This document shows positions 16,843 through 25,055 of a stretch of DNA of 64,000 nt, piece by piece. The stretch lies in assembly GCA_018669475.1 (NCBI GenBank), contig JABHCC010000117.1:1-64000 (forward strand), given 5' to 3'. Under the pieces are notes generated by a model that was not told the DNA's origin, made no database searches, and was given only the letters and a program-made list of their open reading frames with translations. This stretch comes from Bacteroidota bacterium. GTDB taxonomy: Bacteria; Bacteroidota; Bacteroidia; Bacteroidales; UBA12481. Each line of letters starts with the position of its first letter. Position 1 is the first letter of the stretch. Made by a program: the position numbers and the translations under genes.

Positions 16843-17772
16843 ATGCAAACCAACCTTGTCTTTTACAACGTAGAAAACCTTTTTGATACCTTTGATGACC
16901 CTTTAACTAATGATAATGCCTTTTTGCCAGAGGCTAAGAGAGAATGGCATGAGAAGAGATATGCCCTTAAGCAACAGCGTATTGCAAAAGTTCTTAAGGA
17001 AATTGAAGACCCGATGCCCGGTATAGTGGGATTAGCCGAGATAGAAAATAGAAAGGTTCTGCTCGATTTAGTAAATTCGCTGAATTTGGATGAAGAGCAG
17101 ATTGGAATTCTATTGGCTGATTCACCCGATGAAAGAGGAATGGATGTGGGTTTGTTGTATCGCAAAGATATTTTTCAATTAGTCACTAAAACTAGTATTC
17201 CGATATTTTTTCCGTCTGATCCAAGTGATAAAACCCGTGATATTCTGTACGTCCATCTTAAACCTGACGATCTGCCCGGACTCCATATTTATATCAATCA
17301 TTGGCCATCAAGAGTGGAAGGCCAGAAGGCAACTGAGGTAAAAAGATTTGATGCTGCCAAAAGTCTTCGTAGCCACATGGATATTATTCTGAATGACACC
17401 CCTGTTGCCAATGTTTTGGTGATGGGTGATTTGAATTGTACCCCTGATAGTCCACCTGTATATAGAGTACTTGATAAAAAAGGGCATTCGGAGAATCCAT
17501 TACTGAACCTGGGATGGGATATCCATCTTTCGAAAAGTGGTAGCACGAATTACCGTGGTAAATGGCTACTATTTGATCAGATGCTCGTTACACCATCATT
17601 ACTAAATTCATCATCCCTGAAAATATTGGACTTCAGCGTAGTATCCTATTCATGGATGCTGTTCTATAATCCAAAATACAAAGATTACAGGCCAAATAAA
17701 ACTTACGGAGGAACAGATTATCACGGTGGATTCTCAGACCACCTCCCAGTGAAAGTTGAGTTGAAGTTTTGA
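16843..17772 (+). CDS. Endonuclease/exonuclease/phosphatase (EEP) family protein
   Basis: A 309-residue protein with the EEP core: FYNVENLFDT at the N-terminus, the catalytic-glutamate segment VGLAEIENRKVL (near residue 65), YINHWPSR, VLVMGDLNCTPD, and GGFSDHLPVKVEL at the end with the terminal Asp-His pair. No signal peptide was seen. Bacteroidota homologues are annotated only as EEP-family hydrolases and may act on nucleic acid or phosphodiesters. It lies alone, facing qmoC across a repeat-filled gap. Confidence 0.88.
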   Translation: MQTNLVFYNVENLFDTFDDPLTNDNAFLPEAKREWHEKRYALKQQRIAKVLKEIEDPMPGIVGLAEIENRKVLLDLVNSLNLDEEQIGILLADSPDERGMDVGLLYRKDIFQLVTKTSIPIFFPSDPSDKTRDILYVHLKPDDLPGLHIYINHWPSRVEGQKATEVKRFDAAKSLRSHMDIILNDTPVANVLVMGDLNCTPDSPPVYRVLDKKGHSENPLLNLGWDIHLSKSGSTNYRGKWLLFDQMLVTPSLLNSSSLKILDFSVVSYSWMLFYNPKYKDYRPNKTYGGTDYHGGFSDHLPVKVELKF

Positions 17773-17791
17773 GAATAGGGGGACGGTCCCC

Positions 17792-17941
17792 GTCCCCTGT
17801 CCGGGGTCCGTAGTCCATGGTCCGGGGTCCGGGGACCAAAGTCCCTGGTCGTTGGTCGATGGTCTGAAAGTTCCAACAAGTATCCGAGTAACCGAGTAAC
17901 GGAGTAACGGTTTTGTCCCCAGTCCCCAGTCCCCAGTCCCC
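17792..17941. repeat. Composite repeat tract: 11 GTCCNNN heptamers, octamers, then CCCCAGT heptamers
   Basis: 17792-17868 holds eleven consecutive 7-mers in register (GTCCCCT, GTCCGGG, GTCCGTA, GTCCATG and similar). 17884-17907 holds three 8-mers (CCGAGTAA, CCGAGTAA, CGGAGTAA). 17917-17941 holds three CCCCAGT units plus CCCC. The three arrays fill the gap between the convergent EEP and qmoC genes. CCCCAGT is the same word I recall for an STRR heptamer of filamentous cyanobacteria. Confidence 0.95.
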
Positions 17942-17945
17942 GATC

Positions 17946-19007
17946 TTAAGTCTTGCTCAAGCTTATCGCTCTGAAAATTACGTGGCTGAATTTTGAATAT
18001 GGTAGGTATAGAACAATTTGCCACACCATGATCAGATGGAAGAAATAAAGATGATAAGCTGATCCCCATTCTGCAAAACGAGCAGCTTCTACCAAAATTC
18101 CTGACAGTGCAAGTAGGAATAAACTTACCAGAAAGAACCAATCAGAATAGTTTCCCCTGCTGCCCCCTTCATTATTTCTGAAACGATTAATACCCATCAT
18201 AACTAAACCGAATAACATTGCTACACCGGCAAGGTTCCCAATAATTTTTACCGGATGCCAGAATGTAAGCGGATATTTATCAAGAATCACAGCAAGTATT
18301 GCAAATAAAGTAACAACTAATAGAAGGACAAAGCCGCCAAAAACCAGTATGTGAGCCAGGCTGCGATTTCTGTTTGTTTTGCATTTTCTGAAGCGGCTAT
18401 GCAGTACTATCTCCAACACAGATTTCAAATAGCCTGTTTTTTCTCTTCCTGCCGGATAATGGAGCCTTTTGCTGAATTTTCTGATACTAAGCCAATTCAT
18501 TGTGAAAGTGGCAAGAACAAAAATGGAGAATGATCCGTTTAGCCATGCATGAGGGAAAAATTCGGAATAGTTTATCAGACCATCAGGTATCGCAAATGTA
18601 CCAGCCAAAGCTATAATGCCGGCAATAATCAGAGTTGGAATAGCCAGCAACAAGGGCAAATATTTTGGAGAACTGAGCCATTTAGCCAGGAATTTTGGTC
18701 GACTAAAATTCTCCCAGGTAGCCTGCCGGATGGCGGCCAGCACATCGCCTGGATTAACATCCCTTGGACAAGTAGCAGAACAATCTCCACATTGATGGCA
18801 TAACCAGATATCAGGATCTGACATGAGTTTCTCTTTCAAACCCCAGGCAGCCCATATCATCTCTTTGCGGGGATAGGGTTCCACTTCAGGAGAAAGATCA
18901 CAGACAGCTGAGCAAGATCCACACTGCATACAGCTTGAAAGATCTGATCCGCTCCTTGTACGAATGAAATCGATTAACTTAAGATCAGGATTTATTTCGA
19001 GTGGCAT
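17946..19007 (-). CDS. qmoC: Quinone-interacting membrane-bound oxidoreductase subunit C
   Basis: A 353-residue fusion of an HdrC-like ferredoxin part and an HdrE/cytochrome b-like membrane part, the diagnostic QmoC layout. The cysteine motifs CMQCGSCSAVC (about 26-36) and CHQCGDCSATCP (about 70-81) each ligate one 4Fe-4S cluster. The rest carries about six hydrophobic helices (for example LLLAIPTLIIAGIIALAG and LAHILVFGGFVLLLVVTLF) with histidines suited to haem b. It passes electrons between menaquinone and QmoAB. It lies 158 nt after qmoB; the gap is entirely repeats, ending 8 nt before the ATG. Confidence 0.93.
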   Translation of the reverse strand: MPLEINPDLKLIDFIRTRSGSDLSSCMQCGSCSAVCDLSPEVEPYPRKEMIWAAWGLKEKLMSDPDIWLCHQCGDCSATCPRDVNPGDVLAAIRQATWENFSRPKFLAKWLSSPKYLPLLLAIPTLIIAGIIALAGTFAIPDGLINYSEFFPHAWLNGSFSIFVLATFTMNWLSIRKFSKRLHYPAGREKTGYLKSVLEIVLHSRFRKCKTNRNRSLAHILVFGGFVLLLVVTLFAILAVILDKYPLTFWHPVKIIGNLAGVAMLFGLVMMGINRFRNNEGGSRGNYSDWFFLVSLFLLALSGILVEAARFAEWGSAYHLYFFHLIMVWQIVLYLPYSKFSHVIFRAISLSKT

Positions 19008-19015
19008 AGATATTT

Positions 19016-19165
19016 AGTTGTCAGTTGTCAGTTGTCAGTTTTCAGTTATCAGAAAAAAGTCCGGGGTCCGATGTCCGGGGTCCCCGCCTGCCCCGAATTT
19101 ATTCGGGGACTCCCACCTCCCGCCTGCCCAGATTTCGATCGGGGATTCCCGACTCCCGAATTAAA
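19016..19165. repeat. Repeat-filled qmoB-qmoC gap: AGTTGTC heptamers, GTCCNNN heptamers, hairpin repeats
   Basis: 19016-19050: five 7-mers (AGTTGTC three times, AGTTTTC, AGTTATC). An A-run follows, then four 7-mers at 19059-19086 (GTCCGGG, GTCCGAT, GTCCGGG, GTCCCCG). A perfect hairpin CCCCGAAT-TT-ATTCGGGG occupies 19091-19108 and a second, imperfect one lies around 19127-19144 (CCC ... ATCGGGG). In the direction of transcription the order is hairpins, GC heptamers, T-run, AACTGAN heptamers, 8 nt, ATG of qmoC. Confidence 0.92.
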
Positions 19166-21307
19166 TCAAATTTCTTTGAACGGATTCGGACCTATTAGTT
19201 CAATTTCTTCTATATAATCGTTTATTATTTCTGGTATTCTGTCGAATTCGTTAATTTCCACAAACTCAGTGCGGATTCTTTCTGGTTCCAGCATCATTGT
19301 TTGCAGCGTCTCTTGTATATTTTCGCCTCTTGTTTCGGTTAACTCACTGCCCTGAATAAAGTGACATTGATAATCGTCGCCTGGTTTACATCCAATTTGC
19401 ATTATCCCGTCAAAGCCCTGCGACAGGGCGTCAGAGATCCATATTTTATTGATAGAGCCAATACAACGAACCGGAATTATCCTGATGAAAGCGCTGTACT
19501 GCAGTCTTTTCATTCCGGCCATATCGAAGGCCGGATATGCATCGTTCTCACAAACAAAGGCCAGTATTCTTGGCTTTTCCTCAAACTCATCCGGTACATA
19601 GATGGATTTTATCATCGCAGATACCGACTGAATAGAGAAGTCTTCAAAACTAATAATTCGCTCAGGGCAAGATCCCATGCAAATACCACAACGACGACAA
19701 CGGGTAGGATTAGGCAGTGGGGTACCTTTCTCTGTTTCATCGTACATTCCGAAAGGACATTCTTCAGTACAACGCTTACAATCAGTGCATCTCTGCATAT
19801 ATAACTGAGGGTAGCTTCTGTCGCCCGACCGGGGATGAACAGCACCTCCTTTTTTTACCGACTCAATAAGCTGAACAGCTTTCATTACCGCTCCACGTGC
19901 ATCAGTCTGAGAATCGCTTATTCCCATTGGAGCCCGCATCGCTCCGGCTGCATATATCCCGGTACGACGCGTCTCATAAGGAAAGCAAATGAAATGAGAG
20001 TCACTGAATTCATATTTCAGTTCTGGCAAACCCGGACCTTGTCGATAAGCCAGATTGAGTTCCTTACTGTCATTCGGTACCATGCCTGTAGCCAAAATAA
20101 CCATGTCAACAGGAATAGAAATATCCTCATCAATCAAGGATTCGGATACTTCAACGCTTAATTGTTTTTCAGATACGACAACTTTTTCAACTATACCTTT
20201 TGTTAGAAAGATTCTGCTGTCTTTTTGCACCTCTTTGTAATACTGTTCCAGCATACCAGGCATTCTGATATCCTTATAAATCAGAAAAACACTTGTTTCA
20301 GGATGCTGTTCTCTTATTATCTTTGCCTGTTTGAGTGATGTGCCGCAGCATATCGATGAACAATATGGGAGATGATCCGGATCCCGTGAACCGGCACACT
20401 GTACAAATAATACCGATTTGGGTACCATACCATCTGATCGACGCAATAAAACACCATTTTTCATTGCTTCTTCAGCCTCATGATTGCTTATGATATCAAG
20501 TGATGAGCCGTAGCCAAATTTTTCTAATTTATTCGGGTTGTAGGGTTTCCATCCTGTCGCAGCAACAATAGAACCAACTTTAAAAGTGACTACCTGATCA
20601 TTATTGCTGACTGAAACAGTAAAATCGCCGGGTTGTCCGCCGATGGACTCAATTTTTGAGCCTGTAATAACCCGGATGCCCTCGTGATGAATGACCTCAC
20701 TAATTGTTGAATCAATATCATTTTTCTGCTCCTTGACCCAGGGTGCCTTATTTGGGATCGTTTTATTCAGATTCTTCAGGAAACCGCCTAAACTTTCTTC
20801 TTTCTCTATCAAAACAACTGAATACCCAGCATTTGCACCCTCTAATGCAGAAGTTAAACCAGTTATTCCGCCGCCTACAACAAGAATATCCATGCAGGTG
20901 ATTTCAGGTATAAAGGCTGTAGGTAGCTGTGTGAATTTCAGTTTAGCCATTCCCATCCTGAGGTAATCTTCAGCCATCATCTGCGTGTCTTCTTCTCCGG
21001 CAGGTTGACAATAAACAACCTGTTCACGAATATTAACACGCTCAAGCTGAATCTCACTGCCAAAGCTGAATTCTGTTGTTTTAATCCGTGGAGAACAAGC
21101 TGCAATCAATACTGATGATCCGGGATTCTCTAAAATACCCTCCCGGATGAGATCAAGACCCTCCTCATGGCATAGCCGATCATGTACCACTACTTTCGTT
21201 ACATCTGTGTTTTCACGGGCAATCTTTTCAAGCCCTGAACAATCAAGACAAGTTCCAATCTCGCAACCAGAACAAATAAAAACCGATATAGTATCAATCA
21301 CACTCAT
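19166..21307 (-). CDS. qmoB: Quinone-interacting membrane-bound oxidoreductase subunit B
   Basis: A 713-residue flavin/iron-sulfur protein, HdrA-like. The N-terminal region has FICSGCEIGTCLDC. An FAD-binding segment ILVVGGGITGLTSALEGA starts near residue 141 and a second FAD signature ATGMVPND lies near 405. Two ferredoxin motifs follow, CTDCKRCTEECP and CRRCGICMGSCP (about 515-560). The last 130 residues are an MvhD-like domain (ILAFVCENDA, PVRCIGSINK), which separates QmoB from QmoA. It is the cytosolic electron-transfer subunit linking AprAB to QmoC. Its ATG overlaps the qmoA stop by one base (TAATG), indicating translational coupling. Confidence 0.94.
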   Translation of the reverse strand: MSVIDTISVFICSGCEIGTCLDCSGLEKIARENTDVTKVVVHDRLCHEEGLDLIREGILENPGSSVLIAACSPRIKTTEFSFGSEIQLERVNIREQVVYCQPAGEEDTQMMAEDYLRMGMAKLKFTQLPTAFIPEITCMDILVVGGGITGLTSALEGANAGYSVVLIEKEESLGGFLKNLNKTIPNKAPWVKEQKNDIDSTISEVIHHEGIRVITGSKIESIGGQPGDFTVSVSNNDQVVTFKVGSIVAATGWKPYNPNKLEKFGYGSSLDIISNHEAEEAMKNGVLLRRSDGMVPKSVLFVQCAGSRDPDHLPYCSSICCGTSLKQAKIIREQHPETSVFLIYKDIRMPGMLEQYYKEVQKDSRIFLTKGIVEKVVVSEKQLSVEVSESLIDEDISIPVDMVILATGMVPNDSKELNLAYRQGPGLPELKYEFSDSHFICFPYETRRTGIYAAGAMRAPMGISDSQTDARGAVMKAVQLIESVKKGGAVHPRSGDRSYPQLYMQRCTDCKRCTEECPFGMYDETEKGTPLPNPTRCRRCGICMGSCPERIISFEDFSIQSVSAMIKSIYVPDEFEEKPRILAFVCENDAYPAFDMAGMKRLQYSAFIRIIPVRCIGSINKIWISDALSQGFDGIMQIGCKPGDDYQCHFIQGSELTETRGENIQETLQTMMLEPERIRTEFVEINEFDRIPEIINDYIEEIELIGPNPFKEI

Positions 21308-22551
21308 TACTCTTCTTTTCTCCTGAATCCAAGCAAGCTAGCTCCTGTAGCACTTTTCACACTTGCAGAAATATCCATTGGCTGAATAGCACATCCGGCC
21401 ATTTTTACTCCATCCGGCAGGCTATAATAATCTAAATAACTTCTTTGTTTAGGTAAGAGTCCTTCCACGGCGCTTTGATTTGGAATCAATCCTGTAGCAA
21501 GTACAAGCATATCAGCATCATATGTCAGCTTTTTGCCCGATTCGATATCTTCTGCTACGAACTCAAGTTCCTTATTGTTTGTATTCGTGTTCACCTTGCT
21601 TACCTTGCCTTTTATCAGACGAATTCTTGGATGATCCTGAATTTTACTGAGAAAATCCTCATTTCTGCCTGATACTCTCAAATCAATGTAGTGCAAACTA
21701 ACTTCCACTTCAGGTAGAACCTCAACGGCATGAAGTGCTTGTTTTAGGCTGGCTGAGCAGCAAACGCCCGAGCAATATGGTAAATGATTTTCATCACGAG
21801 ATCCGACACAATGAATAAATGCTATCTTTTTTGGTGCTTTCTGTGTTTCATGACACAGAATCTTCCCCATGGTGGATCCGTTTGGTGCACTTATCCTTTC
21901 CATCATCAGGTTTGTTAGAATATCAGGATGCTTACCAAATGAATAATCAGGAACTTCAGCAGGATCAAAACCTTCCCAGCCGGTAGCCAGAATTATTGAG
22001 CCGACGATTAGCTCAGTTTCCTTTGGCTTTGCCTCAAGATTGATGGCATCATATCTGCAAGTTTCAAAACAGGCATTGCAGCGATCGTAGAGACAAGAAG
22101 CATCATCAATAACATAACGCTCAGGAAAAGCAAGATCATGGGGATGATAAATAGCTTTTTTACTCGACATGCTGCGGTTGAAAACATCCTTCATCTCAGC
22201 CTTACAAACCTCCACACAATCACCACAAAGAGTGCAATTTGAATTGACATATTCCGGGGCAGAAACAAGCTCAACCGCGAAGCTGTCATCTTGCTCGAAT
22301 ACACTTGATACTTCAGTAGAAACCATCAGACTGATTAGTGGATTATCTTTTATTCGTCTGAAATTTATCTCCATGCCACAATAGGGTGGGCACATTTTTG
22401 GAAAATATCGATTCATGCTGATGGCATTTCCACCGATATAGGGAAGTTTCTCAAGCAAAATAACAGAAAGCCCGGCCTCTGCCGCTTCCACAGCAGCCGT
22501 AATGCCCGACATCCCGGCACCAATCACCAATATTGGAAGTCTCTCTAACAT
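21307..22551 (-). CDS. qmoA: Quinone-interacting membrane-bound oxidoreductase subunit A
   Basis: A 414-residue HdrA-like flavoprotein. The N-terminal dinucleotide fold VIGAGMSGITAAVEAAEAG is followed by LPYIGGNAISMNRYFPKMCP, CTLCGDCVEVC (4Fe-4S ligands) and CNACFETC. HCVGSRD with CSGVCCSASLKQA is a conserved HdrA/QmoA block, and the C-terminal ATGLIPNQ is the second FAD contact. The length agrees with QmoA of sulfate reducers (about 410). It is separated from aprA by 56 nt that include GCGTAACC-type repeats. Confidence 0.94.
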   Translation of the reverse strand: MLERLPILVIGAGMSGITAAVEAAEAGLSVILLEKLPYIGGNAISMNRYFPKMCPPYCGMEINFRRIKDNPLISLMVSTEVSSVFEQDDSFAVELVSAPEYVNSNCTLCGDCVEVCKAEMKDVFNRSMSSKKAIYHPHDLAFPERYVIDDASCLYDRCNACFETCRYDAINLEAKPKETELIVGSIILATGWEGFDPAEVPDYSFGKHPDILTNLMMERISAPNGSTMGKILCHETQKAPKKIAFIHCVGSRDENHLPYCSGVCCSASLKQALHAVEVLPEVEVSLHYIDLRVSGRNEDFLSKIQDHPRIRLIKGKVSKVNTNTNNKELEFVAEDIESGKKLTYDADMLVLATGLIPNQSAVEGLLPKQRSYLDYYSLPDGVKMAGCAIQPMDISASVKSATGASLLGFRRKEE

Positions 22552-22573
22552 ATTAAAATAAATATTTAAAACC

Positions 22574-22613
22574 GCGCGTCACCGTGCGTAACCCCGCGTA
22601 ACCATCATCACGC
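22574..22613. repeat. Short GCGTCACC/GCGTAACC repeat between aprA and qmoA
   Basis: GCGTCACC (22576), GCGTAACC (22586) and GCGTAACC (22596) are spaced exactly 10 bp apart, with a degenerate ATCACGCC following. The words relate to both the GGCGTCACG and the GAGTAACC classes. The aprA stop codon (TGA on the minus strand, 22608-22610) adjoins the last copy. Confidence 0.7.
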
Positions 22614-24497
22614 CAAATCAATCACCTCTCTCTTAATCATTTCCCATTCTTCGTCTTCAGGATTCCATTTGCAGTTGGCAAAAACTTTCCATTCTTCTTT
22701 CATTTCGGGAAAATCGGTTCGGAAGTAGTATCCAGGCCAACGTGTTTCCTCTCTGAAAAGAATGGTTCTGATATGCGATTCAGCCTGCCACATCCTGTGA
22801 ATATTTTCCCAACACCTCATTAACTCATGGGTATCTTCGGCTGCCAGTTTCGAGGAGTCTTCCTTCATAAAGTCAAGAAAATGCATACCTCGCTCCAGCA
22901 TAGGTTTTGATGTTTTGAATGCTTGTGATGCTCCACCTGCATATTCATCCATAATTTTCTGCAGCCTAAACATAAACATTTGAGGCTTAATGAAATTAGG
23001 ATTTATATTAGGATCGTTCGCGTAATCTTTGTGCTCATTATATAATTCCAGCGGACGAAAGGTGTCTTCCTTTAATTGTTGAATGACTGCCTCATCGATA
23101 TCCGGTTTTTCGTTTGTATCCACTGCAAAAGATACAGCTCCTTTAGCAGCTATTCTTCCTTCTGTAAATGATCCTGAGGAGAATTTATGGCTGGATGCAC
23201 CTGAAGCATCTCCAGCGGCAAATAATCCTTTAACAGTAGTCATATTAGGATATCCCCAATGATATCCCTCCGGCGAAAGATCTTCAGGTCCACTTACCCA
23301 GGCGCCGTTTCCTCCTGAGTGTGAGCCAATGAAATATGGTTCACAGGCTGATATTTCAGATGGAGTCTCTTCAGGTTTTACATTTGTTGAAGCCCATAGA
23401 AGTGCCTGACTAACAGTCATATCCAGAAAGTCTTCCCAGGCTTCGGCTTCAAGTTTTTTCAGTGTGCGTTTGGCAGTCTTTGGATCTTCAGACTCATCAA
23501 CAATTTTTTGAATAGCCTCATCGGTGCGCATGTAAATCGGGCCTTTTCCTTCATTTACTTCGAGCATCATGAGGTGGTTTCGTAAATTAGCAGGAGTGGG
23601 CTTTGCTGCTCCGTATGGTAACCATTTTTGTAGTTCATCTTTCCTGGTCTCCATATAATCTTCACCCAATGCATTAGTCGCTTTTGATTTAAACAAGAGA
23701 AACCAGGCTCCAACCGGTCCATAGGCATCTTTAAATCGCACAGGAACGAAACGGATTTCCTGACAGGTCATCTCTGCACCTGCCTTTAAAGTGAAATATG
23801 TACTGGCTCCTGAGTTGAAAGGAGGGTACCATGAACGTCCGAGTCCTTCACCAACTGATTTGGGTTTGAAAACATGCACTGCACCACCCAAAGCAGTTAT
23901 TACACTATTTGCAAGAAATACATAGAATTTCTTCTCCCGGATACTGAAGCCTGTAGCTCCAATACAGCGACCGTCTTTCATCAGAGGTTGTGTGATGAAT
24001 ATACGCTCAAAGTACTGACCATCATCGCCTAGCTCTGCCAGTGCTTTTTTTGCTGCTTCTGCTACAATAGTTTTGTAAGATTCCCCATTGATCATTATCT
24101 GCCAACGTCCTTCATGTACGTATTTCCCATTCTCATCTTTCCAGATGGGAAGTCCCCATTTTTCAAAGAGATGAACAGATGAATCTACATGCCTGGCAAT
24201 ATTTGCAACCAGATCATCACGGGCAATCCCCATCAGGTCATTCTTGACGTATTGAACATATTCAGACAGAGTATTATCACCATCTTTAAGTCCAACATAC
24301 TGGTTAATAGCTGATAAGCCCATGGCAACAGCACCACTGCGATCCATTGCTGCTTTGTCAACAACAGTGACCGATTTATTATGCTTTTTTGCCCAGTGAG
24401 CTGCTTCAAAAGCTGCTCCGCATGCTGCCATGCCACCACCCAAAATGAGAATGTCTGTCCGTACAATGACGGTTTCGTAACTATTGGTAATTTCCAT
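22608..24497 (-). CDS. aprA: Adenylylsulfate (APS) reductase alpha subunit, dissimilatory
   Basis: A 629-residue FAD protein of the fumarate reductase superfamily. It interconverts APS and sulfite plus AMP. It contains the FAD fold ILGGGMAACGAAFEA (from about residue 18), RSGAVAMGLSAINQYVG with the conserved substrate-site Asn65, WYPPFNSGASTYF, RFVPVRFKDAYGPVGAWFLL including the substrate arginine, SHSGGNGAWVSGPEDL with the candidate catalytic histidine, and GASSHKFSSGSFTEGRIAAK. These follow Archaeoglobus and Desulfovibrio AprA closely, and length is normal. It lies 5 nt behind aprB. Whether it runs in the reductive or oxidative direction cannot be read from the protein alone. Confidence 0.96.
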   Translation of the reverse strand: MEITNSYETVIVRTDILILGGGMAACGAAFEAAHWAKKHNKSVTVVDKAAMDRSGAVAMGLSAINQYVGLKDGDNTLSEYVQYVKNDLMGIARDDLVANIARHVDSSVHLFEKWGLPIWKDENGKYVHEGRWQIMINGESYKTIVAEAAKKALAELGDDGQYFERIFITQPLMKDGRCIGATGFSIREKKFYVFLANSVITALGGAVHVFKPKSVGEGLGRSWYPPFNSGASTYFTLKAGAEMTCQEIRFVPVRFKDAYGPVGAWFLLFKSKATNALGEDYMETRKDELQKWLPYGAAKPTPANLRNHLMMLEVNEGKGPIYMRTDEAIQKIVDESEDPKTAKRTLKKLEAEAWEDFLDMTVSQALLWASTNVKPEETPSEISACEPYFIGSHSGGNGAWVSGPEDLSPEGYHWGYPNMTTVKGLFAAGDASGASSHKFSSGSFTEGRIAAKGAVSFAVDTNEKPDIDEAVIQQLKEDTFRPLELYNEHKDYANDPNINPNFIKPQMFMFRLQKIMDEYAGGASQAFKTSKPMLERGMHFLDFMKEDSSKLAAEDTHELMRCWENIHRMWQAESHIRTILFREETRWPGYYFRTDFPEMKEEWKVFANCKWNPEDEEWEMIKREVIDLA

Positions 24498-24502
24498 GTT
24501 TT

Positions 24503-24940
24503 TCAGAGTTTTGCTAATTCATCTAATCCATTTGAAGCTGGCTCGGTTCTTAAAAGCGGGCTTTTAAGGTCATCACTTGATGATTCGAATCCGGCATCTG
24601 GTACTGAACTGCCTTCAGGTATAGTACGGGTTTTGAAACGGAATCTTTTCAGCTCACCATCTCTGAATTTTACCGACCACATTATGGTATCAGTACTTCT
24701 TAATGGTTGAACAACCCCGCCCAATGGCATGAAATCGGCATATCCACGTATCTCAATGGCTTGGGTCGGACAAATTTTAACACAATTATAGCACTCCCAA
24801 CACATATCAGGTGCCCGGTTATAGGCCTTCATCTTCTCTGTGTCAAGAACCATCAGGTCATTAGGACAGATATACATACAGGCTGTACGATCGTGTGATT
24901 TACATCCGTCGCATTTCTGATTGATCACAAAACTTGGCAT
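24503..24940 (-). CDS. aprB: Adenylylsulfate (APS) reductase beta subunit, dissimilatory
   Basis: A 145-residue iron-sulfur protein. Cluster I ligands are in CDGCKSHDRTACMYICP, with the insertion typical of AprB, and cluster II ligands in CWECYNCVKICP. The middle part YADFMPLGGVVQPLRS and TDTIMWSVKFRDGELKRF and the long C-terminal tail that wraps AprA are all conserved. It transfers electrons between the FAD of AprA and QmoABC. It is first in the visible cluster; no sat gene precedes it, unlike the sat-aprBA-qmoABC order of many sulfate reducers and green sulfur bacteria. No TAnnTTTG box was found within 115 nt upstream. Confidence 0.96.
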   Translation of the reverse strand: MPSFVINQKCDGCKSHDRTACMYICPNDLMVLDTEKMKAYNRAPDMCWECYNCVKICPTQAIEIRGYADFMPLGGVVQPLRSTDTIMWSVKFRDGELKRFRFKTRTIPEGSSVPDAGFESSSDDLKSPLLRTEPASNGLDELAKL

Positions 24941-25055
24941 TCGATTAACTTTTGAATTATGCGAATAAAAATAACAATTCCCTTCAATGACTCGGTAGTG
25001 AGAGGCTTAAATGAAAGGGTTCTAAATAGGGACCTTTGGTCTTATATTTTTGCTG

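Noticed and set aside
17946..24940. Heterodisulfide reductase (HdrABC) or fumarate reductase operon
   Set aside because: AprB-specific cysteine spacing, AprA substrate-site blocks, the MvhD-like tail of QmoB and the HdrC-HdrE fusion in QmoC all favour Apr-Qmo.
24941..25055. Riboswitch or promoter in front of aprB
   Set aside because: I found no TAnnTTTG box on the minus strand and no convincing structured element in 115 nt; the promoter may lie further upstream.
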